A stretch of 64,000 nucleotides of DNA, taken from contig OZ038383.1 in the NCBI GenBank assembly GCA_964036045.1, forward strand, positions 111,387,241-111,451,240, written 5' to 3'. The DNA is from Eutreptiella sp. 'Long Island Sound 2002'. Taxonomy: Eukaryota > Euglenozoa > Euglenophyceae > Eutreptiales > Eutreptiaceae. The position numbers and the translations under genes are program-made. Shown piece after piece: positions 44,501 through 59,500 of the stretch (its first letter is position 1; every line of letters starts with the position of its first letter). The notes under the pieces are model-generated. The model did not search any database. It had not been told where the DNA came from and worked only from the letters and a program-made list of their open reading frames with translations.

Positions 44501-47500
44501 CTACCGGAAGCCTACCGAAAGCCTACCGAAAGCCTACCGAAAGCCTACCGAAAGCCTACCGAAATCCCACCGAAAGGCTGCCGAAAGCCTACCGAAAGCC
44601 TACCGAAAGCCTACCGAAAGCCTACCGAAAGCCCACCGAAAGCCTACCGAAAGCCTACCGAAAGCCTACCGAAAGCCTGCCGAAAGCCTAGCAAAAGCCT
44701 ACCGAAAGCCTGCCGAAAGCGTACCGAAAGCCTACCGAAAGCCTACCGAAAGCCTACCGAAAGCCCACCGAAAGCCTACCGAAAGCCTACCGAAAGCCTA
44801 CCGAAAGCCTACCGAAAGCCTACCGAAAGCCTGCCGAAAGCCTACCGAAAGCCTACCGAAAGCCTGCCGAAAGCGTACCGAAAGCCTACCGGAAGCCTAC
44901 CGAAAGCCTACCGAAAGCCTACCGAAAGCCTACCGAAAGCCTACCGAAATCCCACCGAAAGGCTGCCGAAAGCCTACTGAAAGCCTACCGAAAGCCCACC
45001 GAAAGCCTACCGAAAGCCTACCGAAAGCCTACCAAAAGCCTACCGAAAGCCTACCGAAAGCCCACCGAAAGCCTACCGAAAGCCTACCGAAAGCCTACCG
45101 AAAGCCTGCCGAAAGCCCACCGAAAGCCTAGCAAAAGCCTACCGAAAGCCTGCCGAAAGCGTACCGAAAGCCTACCGAAAGCCTACCGAAAGCCTACCGA
45201 AAGCCCACCGAAAGCCTACCGAAAGCCTACCGAACCCCTGCCGAAAGCCTACCGAAAGCCTACCGAAAGCCTACCGAAAGCCTACCGAAAGCCTGCCAAA
45301 AGCGTACCGAAAGCCCACCGAAAGCCTAGCGAAAGCCTACCGAAAGCCTACCGAAAGCCTGCCGAAAGCCCACCGAAAGCCTACCGAAAGCCTACCGAAA
45401 GCCTGCCGAAAGCGTACCGAAAGCCTACCGAAAGCCTACCGAAAGCCTACCGAAAGCCTACCGAAAGCCTACCGAAAGCCTACCGAAAGCCCACCGAAAG
45501 CCTACGAAAAGCCTACCGAAAGCCCACCGAAAGCCTACCGAAAGCCTACCGAAAGCCTACCGAAAGCCCACCGAAAGCCTACCGAAAGCCTACCGAAAGC
45601 CTACCGAAAGCCAGCCGAAAGCCTACCGAAAGCCTACCGAAAGCCTGCCGAAAGCCTACCGAAAGCCTACGGAAAGCCCACCGAAAGCCTACCGAAAGCC
45701 TACCGAAAGCCCACCGAAAGCCTACGACATGCCTACCGAAAGCCCACCGAAAGCCTACCGAAAGCCTACCCAAAGCCTACCGAAAGCCTACCGAAAGCCT
45801 ACCGAAAGCCTACCGAAAGCCTGCCGAAAGCCTACCGAAAGCCTACCGAAAGCCTACCGAAAGCCCACCGAAAGCCTACCGAAAGCCTACCGAAAGCCTA
45901 CCGAAAGCCCACCGAAAGCCTACCGAAAGCCTACCGAAAGCCCACCGAAAGCCCACCAAAAGCCTACCGAAAGCCTACCGAAAGCCTACCGAAAGCCTAC
46001 CGAAAGCCCACCGAAAGCCTACCGAAAGCCTACCGAAAGCCTGCCGAAAGCCTACCGAAAGCCTACCGAAAGCCTACCGAAAGCCTACCGAAGGCCTACC
46101 GAAAGCCTACCGAATGCCTACCAAAAAGCCACCGAAAGCCTACCGAAAGCCTACCGAACGCCTGCCGAAAGCCTGCCAAAAGCCTACCGAAAGCCCACCG
46201 AAAGCCTACCAAAAGCCTACGGAAAGCCTACCGAAAGCCTACCGAAAGCCTACCGAAAGCCTACCGAAAGCCCACCGAAAGCCTACCGAAAGCCTACCGA
46301 AAGCCCACCGAAAGCCTACCGAAAGCCTACCGAAAGCCTACAGAAAGCCTGCCGAAAGCCCACCGAAAGCCTACCGAAAGCCTACCGAAAGCCTGCCGAA
46401 AGCCTACCGAAAGCCTACCGAAAGCCTACCGAAAGCCTACCGAAAGCCTACCGAAAGCCCACCGAAAGCCTACAAAAAGCCTACCGAAAGCCCACCGAAA
46501 GCCTACCAAAAGCCTACCGAAAGCCTACCGAAAGCCTACCGAAAGCCTACCGAAAGCCTACCGAAGGCCCACCGAAAGCCCGCCTACCGAAAGCCTACCG
46601 AATGCCTACCAAAAAGCCACCGAAAGCCTACCGAAAGCCTACCGAACGCCTGCCGAAAGCCTGCCAAAAGCCTACCGAAAGCCCACCGAAAGCCTACCAA
46701 AAGCCTACGGAAAGCCTACCGAAAGCCTACCGAAAGCCCACCGAAAGCCTACCGAAAGCCCACCGAAAGCCTACCGAAAGCCTACCGAAAGCCCACCGAA
46801 AGCCTACCGAAAGCCTACCGAAAGCCTACAGAAAGCCTGCCGAAAGCCCACCGAAAGCCTACCGAAAGCCTACCGAAAGCCTGCCAAAGCCTACCGAAAG
46901 CCCACCGAAAGCCTACCGAAAGCCCACCGAAAGCCTACCGAAAGCCTACCGAAAGCCTACCGAAAGCCTACCGAAAGCCTACCGAAGGCCCACCGAAAGC
47001 CCGCCTACCGAAAGCCTACCGAATGCCTACCAAAAAGCCACCGAAAGCCTACCGAAAGCCTACCGAAAGCCTACCGAAAGCCTACCGAAAGCCTGCCAAA
47101 AGCCTACCGAAAGCCCACCGAAAGCCTACCAAAAGCCTACGGAAAGCCTACCGAAAGCCTACCGAAAGCCTACCGAAAGCCCACCGAAAGCCTACCGAAA
47201 GCCTACCGAAAGCCCACCGAAAGCCTACCGAAAGCCTACCGAAAGCCTACAGAAAGCCTGCCGAAAGCCCACCGAAAGCCTACCGAAAGCCTACCGAAAG
47301 CCTGCCGAAAGCCTACCGAAAGCCTACCGAAAGCCTACCGAAAGCCTACCGAAAGCCTACCGAAAGCCTGCCGAAAGCCCACCGAAAGCCTAGCAAAAGC
47401 CTACCGAAAGCCTGCCGAAAGCGTACCGAAAGCCTACCGAAAGCCTACCGAAAGCCTACCGAAAGCCCACCGAAAGCCTACCGAAAGCCTACCGAACCCC

Positions 47501-50500
47501 TACCGAAAGCCTACCGAAAGCCTACCGAAAGCCTACCGAAAGCCTACCGAAAGCCTGCCAAAAGCGTACCGAAAGCCCACCGAAAGCCTAGCGAAAGCCT
47601 ACCGAAAGCCTACCGAAAGCCTGCCGAAAGCCCACCGAAAGCCTACCGAAAGCCTACCGAAAGCCTACCGAAAGCGTACCGAAAGCCTACCGAAAGCCTA
47701 CCGAAAGCCTACCGAAAGCCTACCGAAAGCCTACCGAAAGCCCACCGAAAGCCCACCGAAAGCCTACGAAAAGCCTACCGAAAGCCCACCGAAAGCCTAC
47801 CGAAAGCCTACCGAAAGCCTACCGAAAGCCCACCGAAAGCCTACGACATGCCTACCGAAAGCCCACCGAAAGCCTACCGAAAGCCTACCCAAAGCCTACC
47901 GAAAGCCTACCGAAAGCCTACCGAAAGCCTACCGAAAGCCTGCCGAAAGCCTACCGAAAGCCTACCGAAAGCCTACCGAAAGCCCACCGAAAGCCTACCG
48001 AAAGCCTACCGAAAGCCTACCGAAAGCCCACCGAAAGCCTACCGAAAGCCTACCGAAAGCCCACCGAAAGCCCACCAAAAGCCTACCGAAAGCCTACCGA
48101 AAGCCTACCGAAAGCCTACCGAAAGCCCACCGAAAGCCTACCGAAAGCCTACCGAAAGCCTGCCGAAAGCCTACCGAAAGCTTACCGAAAGCCCACCGAA
48201 AGCCTACCGAAAGCCTACCGAAAGCCTACCGAAAGCCTACCGAAAGCCTACCGAAGGCCTACCGAAAGCCTACCGAATGCCTACCAAAAAGCCACCGAAA
48301 GCCTACCGAAAGCCTACCGAACGCCTGCCGAAAGCCTGCCAAAAGCCTACCGAAAGCCCACCGAAAGCCTACCAAAAGCCTACGGAAAGCCTACCGAAAG
48401 CCTACCGAAAGCCTACCGAAAGCCTACCGAAAGCCCACCGAAAGCCTACCGAAAGCCTACCGAAAGCCCACCGAAAGCCTACCGAAAGCCTACCGAAAGC
48501 CTACAGAAAGCCTGCCGAAAGCCCACCGAAAGCCTACCGAAAGCCTACCGAAAGCCTGCCGAAAGCCTACCGAAAGCCTACCGAAAGCCTACCGAAAGCC
48601 TACCGAAAGCCTACCGAAAGCCCACCGAAAGCCTACGAAAAGCCTACCGAAAGCCCACCGAAAGCCTACCAAAAGCCTACCGAAAGCCTACCGAAAGCCT
48701 ACCGAAAGCCTACCGAAAGCCTACCGAAGGCCCACCGAAAGCCCGCCTACCGAAAGCCTACCGAATGCCTACCAAAAAGCCACCGAAAGCCTACCGAAAG
48801 CCTACCGAACGCCTGCCGAAAGCCTGCCAAAAGCCTACCGAAAGCCCACCGAAAGCCTACCAAAAGCCTACGGAAAGCCTACCGAAAGCCTACCGAAAGC
48901 CCACCGAAAGCCTACCGAAAGCCCACCGAAAGCCTACCGAAAGCCTACCGAAAGCCCACCGAAAGCCTACCGAAAGCCTACCGAAAGCCTACAGAAAGCC
49001 TGCCGAAAGCCCACCGAAAGCCTACCGAAAGCCTACCGAAAGCCTGCCGAAAGCCTACCGAAAGCCCACCGAAAGCCTACCGAAAGCCCACCGAAAGCCT
49101 ACCGAAAGCCTACCGAAAGCCTACCGAAAGCCTACCGAAAGCCTACCGAAGGCCCACCGAAAGCCCGCCTACCGAAAGCCTACCGAATGCCTACCAAAAA
49201 GCCACCGAAAGCCTACCGAAAGCCTACCGAAAGCCTACCGAAAGCCTACCGAAAGCCTGCCAAAAGCCTACCGAAAGCCCACCGAAAGCCTACCAAAAGC
49301 CTACGGAAAGCCTACCGAAAGCCTACGAAAGCCTACCGAAAGCCCACCGAAAGCCTACCGAAAGCCTACCGAAAGCCCACCGAAAGCCTACCGAAAGCCT
49401 ACCGAAAGCCTACAGAAAGCCTGCCGAAAGCCCACCGAAAGCCTACCGAAAGCCTACCGAAAGCCTGCCGAAAGCCTACCGAAAGCCTACCGAAAGCCTA
49501 CCGAAAAGCCTACCGAAAGCCACCGAAAGCCTACCGAAAGCCTGCCGAAAGCCCACCGAAAGCCTAGCAAAAGCCTACCGAAAGCCTGCCGAAAGCGTAC
49601 CGAAAGCCTACCGAAAGCCTACCGAAAGCCTACCGAAAGCCCACCGAAAGCCTACCGAAAGCCTACCGAACCCCTGCCGAAAGCCTACCGAAAGCCTACC
49701 GAAAGCCTACCGAAAGCCTACCGAAAGCCTGCCAAAAGCGTACCGAAAGCCCACCGAAAGCCTAGCAAAAGCCTACCGAAAGCCTACCGAAAGCCTGCCG
49801 AAAGCCCACCGAAAGCCTACCGAAAGCCTACCGAAAGCCTGCCGAAAGCGTACCGAAAGCCTACCGAAAGCCTACCGAAAGCCTACCGAAAGCCTACCGA
49901 AAGCCTACCGAAAGCCTACCGAAAGCCCACCGAAAGCCTACGAAAAGCCTACCGAAAGCCCACCGAAAGCCTACCGAAAGCCTACCGAAAGCCTACCGAA
50001 AGCCCACCGAAAGCCTACCGAAAGCCTACCGAAAGCCTACCGAAAGCCAGCCGAAAGCCTACCGAAAGCCTACCGAAAGCCTGCCGAAAGCCTACCGAAA
50101 GCCTACGGAAAGCCCACCGAAAGCCTACCGAAAGCCTACCGAAAGCCCACCGAAAGCCTACGACATGCCTACCGAAAGCCCACCGAAAGCCTACCGAAAG
50201 CCTACCCAAAGCCTACCGAAAGCCTACCGAAAGCCTACCGAAAGCCTACCGAAAGCCTGCCGAAAGCCTACCGAAAGCCTACCGAAAGCCTACCGAAAGC
50301 CCACCGAAAGCCTACCGAAAGCCTACCGAAAGCCTACCGAAAGCCTACCGAAAGCCTACCGAAAGCCCACCGAAAGCCCACCAAAAGCCTACCGAAAGCC
50401 TACCGAAAGCCTACCGAAAGCCTACCGAAAGCCCACCGAAAAGCCTACCGAAAGCCTACCGAAAGCCTGCCGAAAGCCTACCGAAAGCCTACCGAAAGCC

Positions 50501-53500
50501 CACCGAAAGCCTACCAAAAGCCTACCGAAAGCCTACCGAAAGCCTACCGAAAGCCTACCGAAGGCCCACCGAAAGCCCGCCTACCGAAAGCCTACCGAAT
50601 GCCTACCAAAAAGCCACCGAAAGCCTACCGAAAGCCTACCGAACGCCTGCCGAAAGCCTGCCAAAAGCCTACCGAAAGCCCACCGAAAGCCTACCAAAAG
50701 CCTACGGAAAGCCTACCGAAAGCCTACCGAAAGCCTACCGAAAGCCTACCGAAAGCCCACCGAAAGCCTACCGAAAGCCTACCGAAAGCCCACCGAAAGC
50801 CTACCGAAAGCCTACCGAAAGCCTACAGAAAGCCTGCCGAAAGCCCACCGAAAGCCTACCGAAAGCCTACCGAAAGCCTGCCGAAAGCCTACCGAAAGCC
50901 TACCGAAAGCCTACCGAAAGCCTACCGAAAGCCCACCGAAAGCCTACGAAAAGCCTACCGAAAGCCCACCGAAAGCCTACCAAAAGCCTACCGAAAGCCT
51001 ACCGAAAGCCTACCGAAAGCCTACCGAATGCCTACCAAAAAGCCACCGAAAGCCTACCGAAAGCCTACCGAACGCCTGCCGAAAGCCTGCCAAAAGCCTA
51101 CCGAAAGCCCACCGAAAGCCTACCAAAAGCCTACGGAAAGCCTACCGAAAGCCTACCGAAAGCCCACCGAAAGCCTACCGAAAGCCCACCGAAAGCCTAC
51201 CGAAAGCCTACCGAAAGCCCACCGAAAGCCTACCGAAAGCCTACCGAAAGCCTACAGAAAGCCTGCCGAAAGCCCACCGAAAGCCTACCGAAAGCCTACC
51301 GAAAGCCTGCCGAAAGCCTACCGAAAGCCTACCGAAAGCCTACCGAAAGCCCACCGAAAGCCTGCCGAAAGCCTACCGAAAGCCTACCGAAAGCCTACCG
51401 AAAGCCTACCGAAGGCCCACCGAAAGCCCGCCTACCGAAAGCCTACCGAATGCCTACCAAAAAGCCACCGAAAGCCTACCGAAAGCCTACCGAAAGCCTA
51501 CCGAAAGCCTACCGAAAGCCTGCCAAAAGCCTACCGAAAGCCCACCGAAAGCCTACCAAAAGCCTACGGAAAGCCTACCGAAAGCCTACCGAAAGCCTAC
51601 CGAAAGCCCACCGAAAGCCTACCGAAAGCCTACCGAAAGCCCACCGAAAGCCTACCGAAAGCCTACCGAAAGCCTACAGAAAGCCTGCCGAAAGCCCACC
51701 GAAAGCCTACCGAAAGCCTACCGAAAGCCTGCCGAAAGCCTACCGAAAGCCTACCGAAAGCCTACCGAAAGCCTACCGAAAGCCTACCGAAAGCCCACCG
51801 AAAGCCTACCGAAAGCCTACCGAAAGCCTACCGAAAGCCTACCGAAAGCCTACCGAAAGCCTACCGAAAGCCTACCCAAAGCCTACCGAAAGCCTACCGA
51901 AAGCCTACCGAAAGCCTACCGAAAGCCTGCCGAAAGCCTACCGAAAGCCTACCGAAAGCCTACCGAAAGCCCACCGAAAGCCTACCGAAAGCCTACCGAA
52001 AGCCTACCGAAAGCCTACCGAAAGCCTACCGAAAGCCCACCGAAAGCCCACCAAAAGCCTACCGAAAGCCTACCGAAAGCCTACCGAAAGCCTACCGAAA
52101 GCCCACCGAAAGCCTACCGAAAGCCTACCGAAAGCCTGCCGAAAGCCTACCGAAAGCCTACCGAAAGCCCACCGAAAGCCTACCAAAAGCCTACCGAAAG
52201 CCTACCGAAAGCCTACCGAAAGCCTACCGAAGGCCCACCGAAAGCCCGCCTACCGAAAGCCTACCGAATGCCTACCAAAAAGCCACCGAAAGCCTACCGA
52301 AAGCCTACCGAACGCCTGCCGAAAGCCTGCCAAAAGCCTACCGAAAGCCCACCGAAAGCCTACCAAAAGCCTACGGAAAGCCTACCGAAAGCCTACCGAA
52401 AGCCTACCGAAAGCCTACCGAAAGCCCACCGAAAGCCTACCGAAAGCCTACCGAAAGCCCACCGAAAGCCTACCGAAAGCCTACCGAAAGCCTACAGAAA
52501 GCCTGCCGAAAGCCCACCGAAAGCCTACCGAAAGCCTACCGAAAGCCTGCCGAAAGCCTACCGAAAGCCTACCGAAAGCCTACCGAAAGCCTACCGAAAG
52601 CCCACCGAAAGCCTACGAAAAGCCTACCGAAAGCCCACCGAAAGCCTACCAAAAGCCTACCGAAAGCCTACCGAAAGCCTACCGAAAGCCTACCGAATGC
52701 CTACCAAAAAGCCACCGAAAGCCTACCGAAAGCCTACCGAACGCCTGCCGAAAGCCTGCCAAAAGCCTACCGAAAGCCCACCGAAAGCCTACCAAAAGCC
52801 TACGGAAAGCCTACCGAAAGCCTACCGAAAGCCTACCGAAAGCCCACCGAAAGCCTACCGAAAGCCTACCGAAAGCCCACCGAAAGCCTACCGAAAGCCT
52901 ACCGAAAGCCTACAGAAAGCCTGCCGAAAGCCCACCGAAAGCCTACCGAAAGCCTACCGAAAGCCTGCCGAAAGCCTACCGAAAGCCTACCGAAAGCCTA
53001 CCGAAAGCCCACCGAAAGCCTACCGAAAGCCTACCGAAAGCCTACCGAAAGCCTACCGAAAGCCTACCGAAGGCCCACCGAAAGCCCGCCTACCGAAAGC
53101 CTACCGAATGCCTACCAAAAAGCCACCGAAAGCCTACCGAAAGCCTACCGAAAGCCTACCGAAAGCCTACCGAAAGCCTGCCAAAAGCCTACCGAAAGCC
53201 CACCGAAAGCCTACCAAAAGCCTACGGAAAGCCTACCGAAAGCCTACCGAAAGCCTACCGAAAGCCCACCGAAAGCCTACCGAAAGCCTACCGAAAGCCC
53301 ACCGAAAGCCTACCGAAAGCCTACCGAAAGCCTACAGAAAGCCTGCCGAAAGCCCACCGAAAGCCTACCGAAAGCCTACCGAAAGCCTGCCGAAAGCCTA
53401 CCGAAAGCCTACCGAAAGCCTACCGAAAGCCTACCGAAAGCCTACCGAAAGCCCACCGAAAGCCTACGAAAAGCCTACCGAAAGCCCACCGAAAGCCTAC

Positions 53501-56500
53501 CAAAAGCCTACCGAAAGCCTACCGAAAGCCTACCGAAAGCCTACCGAAAGCCTACCGAAAGCCTACCGAAAGCCTGCCGAAAGCCTACCGAAAGCCTACC
53601 GAAAGCCCACCGAAAGCCTACCGAAAGCCTACCGAAAGCCCACCGAAAGCCTACCGAAAGCCCACCGAAAGCCTACCAAAAGCCTACAGAAAGCCCACCG
53701 AAAGCCTACCGAAAGCCCACCGAAGGCCCACGGAAAGCCTACTGAAAGCGTACCGAAAGCCCAACGAAAGCCTACCGAAAGCCTACCGAAAGCCTACCGA
53801 AAGCCTGCCGAAAGCCCACTGAAAGTTACCGAAAGCCTACCGAAAGCCTACCGAAAGCCTACCGAAAGCCTACCGAAAGCCCACCGAAAGCCTACCGAAA
53901 GCCCACCGAAAGCCTACGAAAAGCCTACCGAAAGCCTACCGAAAGCCTACCGAAAGCCTACCAAAAGCCTACCGAAAGCCTGCCGAAAGCCTACCGAAAG
54001 CCTGCCGAAAGCCTACCGAAAGCCTACCGAAAGCCCACCGAAAGCCTACCGAAAGCCTACCGAAAGCCTACCAAAAGCCTACCGAAAGCCTACCGAAAGC
54101 CCACCGAAAGCCTACTGAAAGCCTACCGAAAGCCTACCGAAAGCCTGCCGAAAGCCTACCGAAAGCCTACCGAAAGCCCACCGAAAGCCTACCGAAAGCC
54201 TACCGAAAGCCTACGAAAAGCCTACCGAAAGCCTACCGAAAGCCTACCGAAAGCCTACCGAAAGCCTGCCGAAAGCCTACCGAAAGCCTACCGAAAGCCC
54301 ACCGAAAGCCTACCGAAAGCCTACCGAAAGCCTACCAAAAGCCTACCGAAAGCCTACCGAAAGCCCACCGAAAGCCTACCGAAAGCCTACCGAAAGCCTA
54401 CCGAAAGCCTGCCGAAAGCCTACCGAAAGCCTACCGAAAGCCCACGGAAAGCCCACGGAAAGCCTACCGAAAGCCTACCGAAAGCCTGCCAAAAGCGTAC
54501 CGAAAGCCCACCGAAAGCCTACCAAAAGCCTACGGAAAGCCCACCGAAAGCCTACCGAAAGCCCACCGAAAGCCCACCGAAAGCCTACCGAAAGCCTACC
54601 GAAAGCCCACCGAAAGCCTACCGAAAGCCTACCGAAAGCCTACCGAAAGCCTGCCGAAAGCCCACTGAAAGCCTACCGAAAGCCTACCGAAAGCCTGCCG
54701 AAAGCGTACCGAAAGCCCACCGAAACCCTACCGAAAGCCTACCGAAAGCCTACCGAAAGCCCACCGAAAGCCTACGAAAAGCCCACCGAAAGCCCACCGA
54801 AAGCCTACCGAAAGCCTACCGAAAGCCTACCGAAAGCCTACCGAAAGCGTACCGAAATCCCAACGAAAGCCTGCCGAAAGCCTACCGAAAGCCTACCGAA
54901 AGCCCACCGAAAGCCTACCGAAAGCCTACCGAAAGCCTACCAAAAGCGTACCGAAAGCCTACTGAAAGCCCACCGAAAGCCTACCGAAAGCCTACCGAAA
55001 GCCTACCGAAAGCCTGCCGAAAGCCCACCGAAAGCCTACCGAAAGCCTACCGAAAGCCTGCCGAAAGCGTACCGAAAGCCTACCGAAAGCCCACCGAAAG
55101 CCTACCGAAAGCCTACCGAAAGCCTACCGAAAGCCTGCCGAAAGCCTACCGAAAGCCTACAGAAAGCCCACCGAAAGCCTACCGAAAGCCTACCGAAAGC
55201 CTACCGAAGCCTACCGAAAGCCCACCGAAAGCCTACCGAAAGCCTACCGATAGCATACCGAAAGCCTACCGAAGGCCCACCGAAAGCCCGCCTACCGAAA
55301 GCCTACCGAATGCCTACCAAAAAGCCACCGAAAGCCTACCGAAAGCCTACCGAACGCCTGCCGAAAGCCTACCGAAAGCCTACCGAAAGCCTACCGAAAG
55401 CCTACCGAAAGCCTGCCAAAAGCCTACCGAAGGCCCACCGAAAGCCCGCCTACCGAAAGCCTACCGAATGCCTACCAAAAAGCCACCGAAAGCCTACCGA
55501 AAGCCTACCGAACGCCTGCCGAAAGCCTACCGAAAGCCTACCGAAAGCCTACCGAAAGCCTGCCAAAAGCGTACCGAAAGCCCACCGAAAGCCTACCAAA
55601 AGCCTACGGAAAGCCCACCGAAAGCCTACCGAAAGGCCACCGAAAGCCCACCGAAAGCCTACCGAAAGCCTACCGAAAGCCCACCGAAAGCCTACCGAAA
55701 GCCTACCGAAAGCCTACCGAAAGCCTGCCGAAAGCCCACCGAAAGCCTACCGAAAGCCTACGGAAAGCCTGCCGAAAGCGTACCGAAAGCCTACCGAAAG
55801 CCTACCGAAAGCCTACCGAAAGCCCACCGAAACCCACCAAAAGCCTACCGAAAGCCCACCGAAAGCCTACCGAAAGCCTACCGAAAGCCTACCGAAAGCC
55901 TACCGAAAGCCTACCGAAAGCCTGCCGAAAGCCTACCGAAAGCCTACCGAAAGCCCACCGAAAGCCTACCGAAAGCCTACCGAAAGCCTACCGAAAGCCT
56001 ACCGAAAGCCTACCGAAAGCCCACCGAAAGCCTACCGAAAGCCTACCGAAAGGCCACCGAAAGCCTACCGAAAGCCTACCGAAAGCCCACCGAAAGCCCG
56101 CCTACCGAAAGCCTACCGAAAGCCCACCGAAAGCCCACCGAAAGCCTACCGAAAGCCCACCGAAAGCCTACCGAAAGCCTACCGAAAGCCTACCGAAAGC
56201 CTACCGAAAGCCTACCGAAAGCCTGCCGAAAGCCTACCGAAAGCCTACCGAAAGCCCACCGAAAGCCTACCGAAAGCCTACCGAAAGCCTACCGAAAGCC
56301 TACCGAAAGCCCACCGAAAGCCTACCGAAAGCCCACCGAAAGCCTACCGAAAGCCTACCGAAAGCCTACCGAAGGCCCACCGAAAGCCCCGCCTACCGAA
56401 AGCCTACCGAATGCCTACTAAAAAGCCACCGAAAGCCTACCGAAAGCCTACCGAAAGCCTACCGAAAGCCTACCGAAAGGCTGTCAAAAGCCTACCGAAG

Positions 56501-59500
56501 GCCCACCGAAAGCCCGCCTACCGAAAGCCTACCGAATGCCTACCAAAAAGCCACCGAAAGCCTACCGAAAGCCTACCGAACGCCTGCCGAAAGCCTACCG
56601 AAAGCCTACCGAAAGCCTACCGAAAGCCTGCCAAAAGCGTACCGAAAGCCCACCGAAAGCCTACCAAAAGCCTACGGAAAGCCCACCGAAAGCCTACCGA
56701 AAGCCCACCGAAAGCCCACCGAAAGCCTACCGAAAGCCTACCGAAAGCCCACCGAAAGCCTACCGAAAGCCTACCGAAAGCCTACCGAAAGCCTACCGAA
56801 AGCCCACCGAAAGCCTACCGAAAGCCTACCGAAAGCCTGCCGAAAGCCTACCGAAAGCCTACCGAAAGCCTACCGAAAGCCTACCGAAAGCCCACCGAAA
56901 GCCTACGAAAAGCCTACCGAAAGCCCACCGAAAGCCTACCGAAAGCCTACCGAAAGCCTACCGAAAGCCTACCGAAAGCCTACCGAAAGCCTGCCGAAAG
57001 CCTACCGAAAGCCTACCGAAAGCCCACTGAAAGCCTACCGAAAGCCTACCGAAAGCCTACCGAAAGGCTACCGAAAGCCCACCGAAAGCCTGCCGAAAGC
57101 CTACCGAAAGCCTACCGAAAGCCGACCGAAAGCCTACCGAAAGCCTACCGAAAGCCTACCGAAAGCCCACCGAAAGCCCACCGAAAGCCCACCGAAAGCC
57201 CACCGAAAGCCCACCGAAAGCCTACCGAAAGCCTACCGAAAGCCTACCGAAAGCCTACCGAAAGCCTACCGAAAGCCTACCGAAAGCCTGCCGAAAGCCT
57301 ACCGAAAGCCCACCGAAAGCCTACCGAAAGCCTACCGAAAGCCTACCGAAAGCCTACCGAAAGCCTACCGAAAGCCCACCGAAAGCCTACCGAAAGCCTA
57401 CCGAAAGCCTACCGAAAGCCTACCGAAAGCCTACCGAAGGCCCACCGAAAGCCCGCCTACCGAAAGCCTACCAAATGCCTACCAAAAAGCCACCGAACGC
57501 CTACCGAAAGCCTACCGAACGCCTGCCGAAAGCCTACCGAAAGCCTGCCAAAAGCGTACCGAAAGCCTACCGAAAGCCTACCGAAAGCCTGCCGAAAGCC
57601 TACCGAAAGCCTACCGAAAGCCCACCGAAAGCCTACCGAAAGCCTACCGAAAGCCTACCGAAAGCGTACCGAAAGCCCACCGAAAGCCTACCGAAAGCCT
57701 ACCAAAAGCCTACCGAAAGCCTACCGAAAGCCTACCCAAGGCCCACCGAAAGCCCGCCTACCGAAAGCCTACCAAATGCCTACCAAAAAGCCACCGAACG
57801 CCTACCGAAAGCCTACCGAACGCCTGCCGAAAGCCTACCAAAAGCCTGCCAAAAGCGTACCGAAAGCCCACCGAAAGCCTACCAAAAGCCTACGGAAAGC
57901 CTACGGAAAGCCTACCGAAACCCCACCGAAAGCCCACCGAAAGCCTACCGAAAGCCTACCGAAAGCCCACCGAAAGCCTACCGAAAGCCTACCGAAAGCC
58001 TACCGAAAGCCTGCCGAAACCACCGAAAGCCTACCGAAAGCCTACCGAAAGCCTGCCGAAAGCGTACCGAAAGCCCACCGAAAGCCTACCGAAAGCCTAC
58101 CGAAAGCCTACCGAAAGCCCACCGAAAGCCTACGAAGAGCCTACCGAAAGCCCACCGAAAGCCTACCGAAAGCCTACCGAAAGCCTACCGAAAGCCTACC
58201 GAAAGCCTACCGAAAGCCTACCGAAAGCCTACCAAAAGCCTACCGAAAGCCTACCAAAAGCCTACCGAAAGCCTGCCGAAAGCCTACCGAAAGCCTACCG
58301 AAAGCCTACCGAAAGCCTACCGAAAGCCTACCGAAAGCCTACCGAAAGCCTGCCGAAAGCCTACCGAAAGCCTACCGAAAGCCTACCGAAAAGCCTACCG
58401 AAAGCCTACCGAAAGCCTACCGAAAGCCTACCGAAAGCCTACCAAAAGCCTACCGAAAGCCTACCAAAAGCCTACCGAAAGCCTGCCGAAAGCCTACCGA
58501 AAGCCTACCGAAAGCCTACCGAAAGCCTACCGAAAGCCTACCGAAAGCCTACCGAAAGCCTACCGAAAGCCTACCGAAAGCCTACCGAAAGCCTACCGAA
58601 AGCCTACCGAAAGCCTACCGAAAGCCTACCGAAACCCCACCGAAAGCCTACCGAAAGCCTACCGAAAGCCTACCGAAAGCCTACCGAAAGCCCACCGAAA
58701 GCCTACCGAAAGCCTACCGAAAGCCTACCGAAAGCCTACCGAAAGCCCACCGAAAGCCTACCGAAGGCCCACCGAAAGCCCGCCTACCGAAAGCCTACCG
58801 AATGCCTACCAAAATACCACCGAAAGCGTACCGAAAGCCTACCGAACGCCTGCCGAAAGCCTACCGAAAGCCTACCGAAAGCCTACCGAAAGCCTACCGA
58901 AAGCCTGCCAAAAGCGTACCGAAAGCCCACCGAAAGCCTACCGAAAGCCTACCGAACGCCTGCCGAAAGCCTACCGAAAGCCTACCGAAAGCCTACCGAA
59001 AGCCCACCGAAAGCCCACCGAAAGCCTACCGAAAGCCTACCGAAAGCCCACCGAAAGCCTACCGAAAGCCTACCGAAAGCCTACCGAAAGCCTGCCGAAA
59101 GCCCAACGAAAGCCTACCGAAAGCCTACCGAAAGCCTGCCGAAAGCGTACCGAAAGCCTACCGAAAGCCCACCGAAAGCCTACCGAAAGCCTACCGAAAG
59201 CGCACCGAAAGCCTACGAAAAGCCTACCAAAAGCCTACCGAGGGCCTACGGAAAGCCTACCGAAAGCCTACCGAAAGCCTACCGAAAGCCTACCGAAAGC
59301 CTACCGAAAGCCTGCCGAAAGCCTACCGAAAGCCTACCGAAAGCCCACCGAAAGCCTACCGAAAGCCTACCGAAAGCCTACCGAAAGCCTACCGAAAGCC
59401 CACCGAAAGGCCACCGAAAGCCTCCGAAAGCCTACCGAAAGCCCACCGAAAGCCTACCGAAAGCCTACCGAAAGCCTACCGAAAGCCTGCCGAAAGCCCA

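Noticed and set aside
46114-53745. Frame of 2,543 codons (and others of 2,090, 1,685, 1,317 and 1,131 codons) as giant repeat-protein genes
   Set aside because: All are translations of the stop-free 11-bp unit. Several overlap in different frames with the same permuted peptide, replacement variants are as free as silent ones, and no start context, promoter or intron was seen.
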